Under the pieces are notes generated by a model, which saw only the letters and a list, made by a program, of their open reading frames with translations, was not told the DNA's origin and did not search any database. This document shows positions 9,719 to 15,578 of a stretch of 24,679 bases of DNA, one piece after another. How positions within the stretch are numbered: the stretch's first letter is position 1; every line of letters starts with the position of its first letter. Made by a program: the position numbers and the translations under genes. Source of the DNA: an uncultured Actinomyces sp. (GTDB lineage Bacteria > Actinomycetota > Actinomycetes > Actinomycetales > Actinomycetaceae); assembly GCA_937926195.1 (NCBI GenBank), contig CALEXZ010000071.1, positions 1 to 24,679 of the forward strand, in the 5' to 3' direction.

Positions 9719-9982
9719 TTACGGCCGGTCGCGCTCGATGGCGTCGACGGTGTAGTCGCCCGCCTCGTCGATGGCCTCGCGCAGCCGGGCATCGTCGAGC
9801 ACGACGTCGGAGACGACCGTGGCGACGGACTGGCCGCCCTTGTGGAGGATGACGGAGACGTTCTTGACGCCCTCCAGGGCCTCGAGCTCTTCGGTGACGT
9901 GAGTGACACAGTGGGCGCAGGTGAGACCGGACAGGCGCAGGGTGGTGGTGCGGTCGACGCCGTCGAGGGTGAATGCGGACAT
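9719..9982 (-). CDS. copZ: CopZ-like copper chaperone (heavy-metal-associated domain)
   Basis: 87-residue cytoplasmic HMA-fold protein that would bind Cu(I) and pass it to CopA. The metal site is LTCAHC with Cys22 and Cys25, a His in the variable position, as in many actinobacterial CopZ proteins. The rest fits the babbab ferredoxin-like fold (VTEELEALEGVKNVSVILHKGG). The N-terminal ten residues extend slightly beyond a minimal HMA domain. ATG at 9982 is preceded by AAGGAG. It lies 27 nt after csoR and 94 nt before copA, and that second gap is filled by a strong inverted repeat. Confidence 0.92.
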   Translation of the reverse strand: MSAFTLDGVDRTTTLRLSGLTCAHCVTHVTEELEALEGVKNVSVILHKGGQSVATVVSDVVLDDARLREAIDEAGDYTVDAIERDRP

Positions 9983-10009
9983 GGTGTGCTCCTTGGTGGG
10001 GTGAGGGCG

Positions 10010-10291
10010 TCAGGACCGGACGAGTCGGGCGATGGCGTCCGAGGCCTCGCGGATCTTGGCCCTGCCCTCCTCGTCGGAGGACTGGGCGGCGTGCAGGACG
10101 CAGTGGCTCATGTGGTCCTCGAGCAGGCCGAGACTGACGGCTTCGAGGGCCTTGGTCGCGGCGGCGATCTGGGTGAGGACGTCGATGCAGTAGGTGTCCT
10201 GCTCGACCATGCGGGAGATGCCGCGGACCTGTCCCTCGATGCGCTTGAGGCGGGCGAGGTACTGCTCCTTGGTGCCGGTGTATCCAGGCAT
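10010..10291 (-). CDS. csoR: CsoR-family copper-sensing repressor
   Basis: 93-residue all-helical DUF156 repressor that releases DNA when Cu(I) binds. The copper ligands of true CsoR are all present: Cys35 (TYCIDVL), His60 and Cys64 (EDHMSHC). This C-H-C set separates it from RcnR and FrmR paralogues. The N-terminal RLKRIEGQVRGI helix (14-25) is the conserved DNA-binding and dimer face. ATG at 10291 has an AGGAG site. It heads the csoR-copZ-copA operon, and a matching operator lies 65-94 nt upstream, so autoregulation is expected. Confidence 0.95.
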   Translation of the reverse strand: MPGYTGTKEQYLARLKRIEGQVRGISRMVEQDTYCIDVLTQIAAATKALEAVSLGLLEDHMSHCVLHAAQSSDEEGRAKIREASDAIARLVRS

Positions 10292-10327
10292 GGCGGCTCC
10301 TGGTGGTCCGTGTCGCTGACGGCTGTG

Positions 10328-10356
10328 ACGCTACTCCTCAGGGAGCCGCCACTCAA
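10328..10356 (-). promoter_or_regulatory. Promoter of the csoR-copZ-copA operon
   Basis: Reading the minus strand, TTGAGT (10351-10356) and TAGCGT (10328-10333) are separated by exactly 17 bp, a good sigma-70-type arrangement. The start would fall near 10321, giving a leader of about 30 nt that carries the csoR Shine-Dalgarno. The copper operator abuts the -35. Confidence 0.65.
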
Positions 10357-10385
10357 CCCCTACCCCCTAGGGGTATCCAGGGGTA
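10356..10385. promoter_or_regulatory. CsoR operator (copper-responsive)
   Basis: The core TACCCCCTAGGGGTA (10361-10375) has inverted TACCCC / GGGGTA arms, the pattern of known CsoR operators. A further half-site lies on each side: ACCCCTA at 10356-10362 and AGGGGTA at 10379-10385. The two AGGGGTA copies (10369 and 10379) are 10 bp apart, one helical turn. The cluster touches the -35 of the csoR promoter, so bound CsoR would block transcription of the copper genes. Confidence 0.8.
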
Positions 10386-10473
10386 GGTGCGCCTCCGGGG
10401 CGCCTCCACCGGGCAGAGCAGTCCACCACGGGGAGAAGGGCCCACGATCTCGCCACCGCAGGTCGTGTCGTGG

Positions 10474-10479
10474 AATGCT
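10474..10479 (+). promoter_or_regulatory. -10-like hexamer for the proline-rich protein gene (leaderless)
   Basis: AATGCT ends 6 nt before the ATG at 10486. The spacer GGCCCC has no Shine-Dalgarno. It fits the NANNNT pattern seen at nine other genes here. Confidence 0.5.
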
Positions 10480-10485
10480 GGCCCC

Positions 10486-11151
10486 ATGACTGAGCAGCGG
10501 GCCGCGTCCGTCGACGACACCTCCTGGGCTCCGGCCACCGTCGGCTTCTTCGCAGACGACACCCCCTTCGGGTCCGTCCTCGGCGACCCCCTCATGGGCT
10601 CTCCCCTCTTCGACGTCTCGGTCCTCGACGCCACCCCCGGCTCCCAGCCGGAGGACGACGCCCTCTTCCAGGACCGCAGCACCCTGTCCGACGAGGAGCG
10701 CGCCCAGGTCGCCCGCGCCGACCGCATCAAGGCCGGTGCCGCCCGACGCGACGCCGCCCACCGCCAGACCAAGGGATCCTCCCGGCGCCAGCCGCCGCAG
10801 CAGCCCGCTCCTGCCGCACCCGGTTACGGCTACGTCCCGACGGCGCAGCCGGGCCTGCGCCCGGGAGTACCGCAGCCGGGCGTTCCCTCGCCCGCTGAGA
10901 TGGAGCGCATGGTCCGCCAGGTGATGAGCCCCGCTCGGCCGCGACCCACCCCCTCCACCCCGGGCCCTGTCGGCTACGGCCACCCGCGGCCCCAGGGGCG
11001 GCCGGTGGTCCCTCCGTCGGCTCGCCAGGGCCAGCCCGGGCCGACCAGGTCGACCGGGACGCAGCCTGCGCCGAACAAGAAGGGCAGTCTGCTCCCCGGC
11101 ATCTTGTTCGCCATCTTCTGCTTGGTCGTAGGGCGCGCCTGCGCCGGCTGA
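10486..11151 (+). CDS. Proline-rich protein with C-terminal membrane anchor, unknown function
   Basis: 221 residues; I do not recognise a family. The N-terminal 60 residues are acidic and hydrophobic in patches (ATVGFFADDTPFGSVLGDPLMGSPLFDVSVLD). A charged, probably helical stretch follows (66-95: LSDEERAQVARADRIKAGAARRDA), then a long Pro/Gly/Gln-rich disordered region (100-195). After a KK pair, a single hydrophobic segment (about 201-217, SLLPGILFAIFCLVVG) ends near the C-terminus. It has no signal peptide, so it is probably a cytoplasmic protein held to the membrane by its tail. The ATG at 10486 is chosen over an upstream in-frame start at 10387 because a -10-like hexamer precedes it by 6 nt. 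The upstream start would also fall beside the copper operator. It converges on purB. Confidence 0.75.
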   Translation: MTEQRAASVDDTSWAPATVGFFADDTPFGSVLGDPLMGSPLFDVSVLDATPGSQPEDDALFQDRSTLSDEERAQVARADRIKAGAARRDAAHRQTKGSSRRQPPQQPAPAAPGYGYVPTAQPGLRPGVPQPGVPSPAEMERMVRQVMSPARPRPTPSTPGPVGYGHPRPQGRPVVPPSARQGQPGPTRSTGTQPAPNKKGSLLPGILFAIFCLVVGRACAG

Positions 11152-11184
11152 GCGGGGCGGCGCAGGCCGCGCTGCGTCTCAGCC
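11146..11184. terminator. Bidirectional hairpin between converging genes, containing both stop codons
   Basis: GGCTGAG (11146-11152) pairs with CTCAGCC (11178-11184). Inside them CGCAG (11161-11165) pairs with CTGCG (11172-11176). The outer arms hold the TGA of the plus-strand gene and the TGA of purB, which read as mirror images. It could end transcription in both directions within 27 bp of intergenic space. There is no T-tract. Confidence 0.5.
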
Positions 11185-12600
11185 CAGGTGAGCGACGAGC
11201 TGCTCGGCCAGGCCCGTGTAGGTGGCGGGGGTCAGGGCCAGCAGACGCGCCTCGACCTCAGCGGGCATGCCCAGGTCCGCGATGAAGGCGCGCATCGCCT
11301 CGGGCGTGACCTTCTTGCCGCGCGTGAGCTCCTTGAGCCGCTCGTAGGGGTCGGCCATGCCGGTCGCCCCGGCGAGGGAGGCGGCCCGCATCGCCTGCTG
11401 CACGGGCTCGCCGAGCACCTCCCAGGTCGCGTCCAGGTCCTCCAGCAGGCGGGCGCGGTCGACGTCGAGGCCTGCCAGACCGCGGCGGATGTTGTCCAGC
11501 GCCAGCAGGGAGTGGCCGAGGGCGACGCCGATGTTGCGCTGGGTGGTGGAGTCCGTGAGGTCGCGCTGGAGCCGGGAGGTCACCAGGGTGGTCGCGAGCG
11601 TGTCCAGCAGCGCGCAGGAGATCTCAAGGTTCGCCTCACCGTTCTCGAAGCGGATGGGGTTGACCTTGTGCGGCATCGTCGAGGAGCCGGTCGATCCCTG
11701 CGCACTCAGCCGCTGGTGGAAGTAGCCCAGCGAGATGTACGTCCACACGTCGGTGGCGAGGTTGTGGGCGATCCGGTTGAAGCGGGCGACGTCGGAGTAC
11801 AGCTCGGCCTGCCAGTCGTGCGACTCGATCTGGGTGGTGAGCGGGTTCCAGGTCAGGCCCAGGCCCTCGACGAAGCTGTGGGCCACCTGCTGCCAGTCGG
11901 CTCCCGGCACGGACACGACGTGCGCCCCGTAGGTGCCGGTGGCGCCGTTGATCTTGCCCAGGTACTCGGTGCGCTCGATGCGCGTCACCTGACGCGACAG
12001 GCGCCAGGCGAGGACCGCCAGCTCCTTGCCCAGGGTGGAGGGCGTGGCCGCCTGCCCGTGGGTGCGGCTGAGCATGGCGGCGTCGGCGTTGTCGCGGGCG
12101 AGGGCGGTGAGGTCCTCGACGAGTCCGCGCGCGGCGGGCAGCCACACCTGCTCGACGGCGTCGCGCACCGTCATCGCGTAGGACAGGTTGTTGATGTCCT
12201 CGCTCGTGCAGAAGATGTGGACGATCTCGTGCACCTGCGCCAGCACCGTGTCGCCCAGGTGGGCGGGCGCGGCCTCCAGGCGGCGCTTGAGCAGGTACTC
12301 CACGGCCTTGACGTCGTGGCGGGTGACCGCCTCGATCTCGGCGAGCTCGGCGATGTCCTCGGCACCGAAGCCCTCGACGACGCCGTGCAGGTAGGCCTTG
12401 TCCGCGTCGGTGAGCACCGGGGCGCCGGGCAGGACCCGGGTGTCGGTGAGGTGAATGAGCCACTCGACCTCCACGCGCAGCCGGGCCCGGTTGAGGGCCG
12501 CCTCCGACAGGTGGTCGACCAGCGGTGCCGCAACGGCGCGGTAGCGGCCGTCCAGCGGGCCGAGGGCGAGGGCGGGGGAGACGGTGGAGAGGTCGACCAT
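11179..12600 (-). CDS. purB: Adenylosuccinate lyase
   Basis: 473-residue fumarase/aspartase-superfamily lyase. It acts twice in purine synthesis, releasing fumarate from SAICAR and from adenylosuccinate. It resembles the E. coli-type PurB: N-terminal LGPLDGRYR (13-21), TSEDINN (132-138), general-acid His181 in RTHGQ, and the signature loop GSSTMPHKVNP (305-315) with the catalytic serine and IRFENGEANL after it. ATG at 12600 has no Shine-Dalgarno; CAGAAT ends 7 nt upstream, so it looks leaderless. No other pur genes are adjacent. Family and function are secure. Confidence 0.97.
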   Translation of the reverse strand: MVDLSTVSPALALGPLDGRYRAVAAPLVDHLSEAALNRARLRVEVEWLIHLTDTRVLPGAPVLTDADKAYLHGVVEGFGAEDIAELAEIEAVTRHDVKAVEYLLKRRLEAAPAHLGDTVLAQVHEIVHIFCTSEDINNLSYAMTVRDAVEQVWLPAARGLVEDLTALARDNADAAMLSRTHGQAATPSTLGKELAVLAWRLSRQVTRIERTEYLGKINGATGTYGAHVVSVPGADWQQVAHSFVEGLGLTWNPLTTQIESHDWQAELYSDVARFNRIAHNLATDVWTYISLGYFHQRLSAQGSTGSSTMPHKVNPIRFENGEANLEISCALLDTLATTLVTSRLQRDLTDSTTQRNIGVALGHSLLALDNIRRGLAGLDVDRARLLEDLDATWEVLGEPVQQAMRAASLAGATGMADPYERLKELTRGKKVTPEAMRAFIADLGMPAEVEARLLALTPATYTGLAEQLVAHLG

Positions 12601-12607
12601 GGCGCCG

Positions 12608-12613
12608 ATTCTG
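12608..12613 (-). promoter_or_regulatory. -10-like hexamer for purB (leaderless)
   Basis: CAGAAT on the minus strand ends 7 nt before the purB ATG. The spacer CGGCGCC has no Shine-Dalgarno. The promoter fits in the 27 bp between purB and the end of the siderophore-interacting gene. Confidence 0.55.
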
Positions 12614-12627
12614 CCAGGCGTGGTGGC

Positions 12628-13341
12628 TCAGGTTCCCATCGGGCGCCCGGCGATCCAGTAGGCCTGGGACTGGATCGCCCGGCGGCCCACGCCCGCGGCG
12701 CGCAGCAGCGTGACTGCCCGGCGGGTGCGGCCGCTCTCCAAGGCCACCCAGACCCAGTCCGGCAGACCGTGATCCAGGGCCTCCTCGATGGCCGAGCGGA
12801 TCGTGTCCTCGTCGTCGTCCTCACGGCGAATGAGCCGGTGCTCCCTGGTGGGCAGCGGGACGTCGTCGTCGCGCAACAGCACGACGGTGGTGGGGCAGGA
12901 GGTGGCGTTCTCAACGGCGTCCACCATGGCGGGTGCCGAGGCCGGGTCGGCCAGCAGCAGGAGCCGTTGACCGGCCTCGGGGGCACGGTATCTCGTGCCG
13001 CCCATGACCTGGATGGCGATCTCGTCGCCCGGGACGGTCGAGAGCGCCCACCGTGAGGCCGGGCCGGAGGGTTCGTGGTGCAGGACCAGCACGTGGGCGG
13101 TGCCCTCGGCGGGGTCCATCCGGGTCAGTGTGTAGGCGCGCTGGCGCTCGCGGTCGCCGTCGGGAATCCACATCCGGACCCAGGCGGTGGGCGGCAGCCC
13201 GGGGCCGGAGGGGCCGAGCAGCGGCGGGCAGGAGACGGTGATGTCGGTGTAGGGGGCGCGTTCGGCCACCGCGGTGACCCTCAGCCGGTACTCGGGGGCG
13301 CGCAGCGCCTTGAGCACGGCCCCCTGGACTCCTCTGCCCAC
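12628..13341 (-). CDS. Siderophore-interacting FAD-binding reductase (SIP family)
   Basis: 237 residues from a GTG at 13341. SIP-family enzymes carry FAD and use NAD(P)H to reduce ferric siderophores, releasing iron in the cytoplasm. The flavin-binding RAYTLTR (68-74) and the family motif HHEPSGPASRWA (88-99) followed by PGDEIAI are clear. The C-terminal half (124-237) is the NAD(P)H-binding SIP domain, ending in the usual YW...G stretch. The frame stays open far upstream, but the GTG is preceded at 4 nt by a strong GAAGGAGG, and homology begins here. An iron box lies just upstream, so iron-repressed expression is expected. No siderophore transporter genes are adjacent. Confidence 0.9.
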   Translation of the reverse strand: MGRGVQGAVLKALRAPEYRLRVTAVAERAPYTDITVSCPPLLGPSGPGLPPTAWVRMWIPDGDRERQRAYTLTRMDPAEGTAHVLVLHHEPSGPASRWALSTVPGDEIAIQVMGGTRYRAPEAGQRLLLLADPASAPAMVDAVENATSCPTTVVLLRDDDVPLPTREHRLIRREDDDEDTIRSAIEEALDHGLPDWVWVALESGRTRRAVTLLRAAGVGRRAIQSQAYWIAGRPMGT

Positions 13342-13345
13342 GTTC

Positions 13346-13353
13346 CCTCCTTC
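13346..13353 (-). promoter_or_regulatory. Strong Shine-Dalgarno setting the GTG start of the SIP gene
   Basis: GAAGGAGG on the minus strand lies 4 nt before the GTG at 13341. It decides the start in a frame that stays open for more than 1 kb upstream. Confidence 0.8.
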
Positions 13354-13357
13354 GATA

Positions 13358-13373
13358 GTAAGGCTGACCTTAC
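13358..13373. promoter_or_regulatory. DtxR/IdeR-type iron box
   Basis: GTAAGGCTGACCTTAC has perfect 6-bp arms around 4 nt. Its minus-strand reading, TAAGGTCAGCCTTA, closely matches the core of the actinobacterial iron box TTAGGTTAGCCTAA. It lies 17 nt upstream of the GTG of the siderophore-interacting gene, where a bound repressor would cover the promoter. It also abuts the -35 position of the divergent methyltransferase gene and could affect that one too. Confidence 0.8.
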
Positions 13374-13398
13374 AAGATGGCGCCGGGGTGGTGGCCGC

Positions 13399-13404
13399 TA
13401 CCCT
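13399..13404 (+). promoter_or_regulatory. -10-like hexamer for the methyltransferase gene (leaderless)
   Basis: TACCCT ends 6 nt before the GTG at 13411. The spacer CGGCCC has no Shine-Dalgarno, pointing to a leaderless GTG-started mRNA. Confidence 0.6.
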
Positions 13405-13410
13405 CGGCCC

Positions 13411-14028
13411 GTGAGCAGTGACTGGGAAGAGCGGTACGCCGCTGTGGAGCGCCTGTGGTCCGGTGAGCCGAACGAGCACCTCACCCGCCTGGCCGCGGCC
13501 TGGCGGCCCGGGCGCAGCCTCGACATCGGCTGCGGTGAGGGTGACGACGTCCTGTGGCTCGCCTCCCGAGGGTGGCAGGCCACCGGTGTCGACATGTCCC
13601 CGACGGCGGTCTCGCGCCTGCGTGCCGGCGCGGCCGAGCGGGGCCTGGGCGGGGTGCAGGGGGCGGTCGTTGACCTGACCACTCAGGCGCTGCCCGCGGG
13701 CCCCTTCGACCTCGTCACCTCCTTCTTCGTGCACGGGGGCCCGCACGAGGGCTCGCTCGTCCTGGAGGACGTGCTCGCACGGGCGGCGGGGCGCGCGGCG
13801 CTCGGCGGGCGCCTGCTGACGGCGGTGCACTGCGTCAACCCGCCCTGGCACCGCCACCACGTGCGCGTGTTCCGGCCCGAGGCGCTCGCGGCCGAGGTCC
13901 TTGCCCGGCTGCCCGAGGGCGCGTGGAAGGTTGAGACCTGTGAGGAGCGCTGGCGGGACGCCACCGGGCCCGACGGCGAGGTCGGGCGCCGGTCCGACGG
14001 GGTCGTCTGCTGGCGCCGCGTGCGGTGA
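13411..14028 (+). CDS. Class I SAM-dependent methyltransferase
   Basis: 205-residue single-domain Rossmann methyltransferase. Motif I is LDIGCGEGDD (37-46), and GVDMSP (59-64) carries the acidic residue after strand 2 that holds the SAM ribose. FDLVTSFFVHGG (about 97-108) is the motif IV region. The size and the W-x-x-RY N-terminus (DWEERYAAVERLWSG) resemble the TehB/thiopurine-type small-molecule methyltransferases, but the substrate cannot be assigned. The GTG at 13411 is chosen because homology starts there and a -10-like hexamer lies 6 nt upstream; the open frame extends further without sense. It is divergent from the siderophore-interacting gene, with the iron box between them. Confidence 0.85.
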   Translation: MSSDWEERYAAVERLWSGEPNEHLTRLAAAWRPGRSLDIGCGEGDDVLWLASRGWQATGVDMSPTAVSRLRAGAAERGLGGVQGAVVDLTTQALPAGPFDLVTSFFVHGGPHEGSLVLEDVLARAAGRAALGGRLLTAVHCVNPPWHRHHVRVFRPEALAAEVLARLPEGAWKVETCEERWRDATGPDGEVGRRSDGVVCWRRVR

Positions 14029-14051
14029 GCGGGTCCGCGAGGGGCCGGGGC

Positions 14052-14435
14052 TCAGTCCTCGCGCTGCGGGCCGAAGACGCCGACGACGACGGCGGAGATG
14101 AGGGACACGATGAGGGAGCCGATGATCGCCGTGCCGAAGGAGGACAGGACGAGGCCGTGCCCTGTCGCCTGGCTGATCCTGGAGGCGAGCACGAGCATGG
14201 CGCCGTTGACGACGAGGGCGAAGAGCCCGAAGGTCAGCACGTACAGCGGGAAGGCGAGGAAGGTCGCGACGGGCTTGATGATGGAGTTCACGAGCGCGAG
14301 CACGAACCCGACGACCAGGTAGGTCAGGACGGTGTCCGTGGTGGTGGAGCCGCTGACGAGCGTCATACCGCTGAGGAGCGTGACGGCGAGCCACAGGCCG
14401 GCGGCGTTGCCGATGGTGCGTGCGATGAGGTCCAT
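14052..14435 (-). CDS. Phage_holin_4_2 / YvlD-type small membrane protein
   Basis: 127 residues with four hydrophobic helices (about 8-25, 33-52, 58-82 and 100-121) joined by short loops. The pattern VNSIIKPVATFLAFPLYVLTFGLFALVVNGAMLVLASRI matches the PF04020 (phage_holin_4_2, YvlD) family of inner-membrane proteins. Despite the name, these are ordinary chromosomal proteins of unknown role, and there is no lysis or phage context here. The ATG at 14435 has GGAGG at normal spacing, so the longer open frame starting at 14558 is not used. It converges on the methyltransferase with 23 bp between stops. Confidence 0.85.
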   Translation of the reverse strand: MDLIARTIGNAAGLWLAVTLLSGMTLVSGSTTTDTVLTYLVVGFVLALVNSIIKPVATFLAFPLYVLTFGLFALVVNGAMLVLASRISQATGHGLVLSSFGTAIIGSLIVSLISAVVVGVFGPQRED

Positions 14436-14529
14436 GGGCTGATCCTCCCACGGGCTCCTGAGACAACGCCCTGAGCGCGCTGTGCGTCGGACGGCCGGTG
14501 CCCGCGCCCGGGTGGGCGTCGGGGTGCGC

Positions 14530-14535
14530 GACAAT
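14530..14535 (+). promoter_or_regulatory. -10-like hexamer for the six-helix membrane protein gene (leaderless)
   Basis: GACAAT, close to the consensus TATAAT, ends 6 nt before the ATG at 14542. No Shine-Dalgarno is present in the spacer GCGGTC. Confidence 0.6.
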
Positions 14536-14541
14536 GCGGTC

Positions 14542-15237
14542 ATGAGACCCTCGCCCACCGGCTCTCAGCCGCAGGAGTATGAGGTCCCCGCCTGGGTCAC
14601 CGACCTCGTGCCCGTCGCCGACCTCGCGCGCAACCACCTCGTCGCCGCGCTGCCGACGGCGGGCGCCGTCCTCCTTGCCTGCGCCGTCGTGACGTCCACG
14701 GTCACCGGTGCCGCGGGGCTCGCCGCCGTGCTCCTGCCGCTCTTCGGGGCGGCCGGCCTCCTGCTCGCGGGTGTGTTCACCGGCCGCCTGGGGCGGCGCG
14801 CGGCGCCCAGCGGGACGCCGAGCGCCCCCACGGCCTCAGCCGCGGAGCCGACGGCGTCCCTGCGCCCGGGGGCGCGGACCCTGGCGGCGCTGCTCGTCCT
14901 GGACATCGTCGGCACCGCGCTGGGGCTCGTCGTGCTGGGGCTGGCGGTGCTGCGCCAGACCGACGGCGCCCTCACGGTCGCGGCGCTCGTGACGGGGGCC
15001 CTCCTGTGCGTCGGGGCCCTGGGGGTGCTGGCCGACGAGCGGTGCCCGCGGCGCGGCCGGTGGCTCGGGTGCTCCGGCGCGGGGGCGCTGCTCGTGCTCC
15101 TCGGCTGCGGGGCCGTGCTCAGCGGTGGGCGGGGACTGTGGTGGCTGGTGGGCGTCCTCGTCGTCGGGGCCGACGCCGTGGGGGTGCTCGCCCTGCGCGC
15201 GGGGCGCCGTCGAGACGCCCACGGGCCGACGGCGTAG
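14542..15237 (+). CDS. Multi-pass membrane protein of unknown function
   Basis: 231 residues; no family recognised. A short soluble N-terminus (1-32) precedes two helices (about 33-51 and 56-79). A basic, Ala/Pro-rich cytoplasmic loop (81-109) is followed by four more helices (about 112-137, 142-165, 174-196 and 198-218) and a basic tail. Two cysteines lie in the loop after helix 4 (CPRRGRWLGC). It is 110 bp upstream of the WXG-like gene and on the same strand. It could belong to the same locus, but the WXG-like gene appears to have its own promoter. The upstream in-frame start at 14482 is disfavoured by the -10-like hexamer. Confidence 0.7.
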   Translation: MRPSPTGSQPQEYEVPAWVTDLVPVADLARNHLVAALPTAGAVLLACAVVTSTVTGAAGLAAVLLPLFGAAGLLLAGVFTGRLGRRAAPSGTPSAPTASAAEPTASLRPGARTLAALLVLDIVGTALGLVVLGLAVLRQTDGALTVAALVTGALLCVGALGVLADERCPRRGRWLGCSGAGALLVLLGCGAVLSGGRGLWWLVGVLVVGADAVGVLALRAGRRRDAHGPTA

Positions 15238-15334
15238 CCCGGGCCGGGCTCCACACGGTCCGCTCGTAACACCCCCGGGGGCGTGTTGTTCACAGCCTCG
15301 GGGCAGGGGCTCGTGTGAGCGACGGGTCTCGACC

Positions 15335-15340
15335 TACCGT
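15335..15340 (+). promoter_or_regulatory. -10-like hexamer for the WXG-like / lipase pair (leaderless)
   Basis: TACCGT ends 7 nt before the ATG at 15348, with no Shine-Dalgarno in CGCAGAC. It supports that start over an in-frame GTG at 15315 and would drive both overlapping genes. Confidence 0.5.
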
Positions 15341-15347
15341 CGCAGAC

Positions 15348-15578
15348 ATGTTCTCGATCAACCTGGCGCTGGCCCGCACCAGCATCGAGCAGGCCGCCTC
15401 CCTCGTCCCCGCTCTCGTCCCCGGGACCTGGACCGGTGGCGCCGCCGAGGCCTGCCAGCACGACCTCGACGACGCCCTCGCCTCCTTCATCGCCCTGAAC
15501 GACCTCCTCGACCAGGCGGACAGCGCCGTCGACGCCGTCCCGGACTCCGGCTCGCTGACGTGCGGGAGGGTCCCGTGA
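15348..15578 (+). CDS. Small WXG100-like helical protein
   Basis: 76 residues, predicted as two helices around GTWTGGAAEAC (about 27-37), which contains a W-x-G turn as in ESAT-6/WXG100 proteins. The first helix is NLALARTSIEQAASLVPALV; the second is ACQHDLDDALASFIALNDLLDQADSAV. It has no signal peptide and lacks the C-terminal YxxxD/E secretion motif. It overlaps the next gene by 4 bp (GTGA), so the two products are probably made together. The arrangement suggests a helical partner or chaperone for the large lipase-like protein, as small WXG-like proteins serve for type VII effectors. A GTG at 15315 would add 11 residues. The WXG100 assignment is by pattern and size only. Confidence 0.6.
   Translation: MFSINLALARTSIEQAASLVPALVPGTWTGGAAEACQHDLDDALASFIALNDLLDQADSAVDAVPDSGSLTCGRVP

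Noticed and set aside
14052..14435. A phage holin marking a prophage remnant
   Set aside because: The PF04020 family name is historical. No endolysin, integrase, att site or other phage gene is nearby.
13342..14637. The siderophore-interacting gene read as a 669-residue protein starting far upstream
   Set aside because: The extension runs antisense through the methyltransferase and the YvlD-type gene region and has no homology. A strong Shine-Dalgarno and the iron box mark the GTG at 13341 as the start.
15125..15574. An N-terminal extension of the lipase-like gene
   Set aside because: It overlaps the membrane protein and the WXG-like gene in another frame and is Arg/Pro-rich low complexity. 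The GTG at 15575 has GGGAGGG and overlaps the upstream stop.
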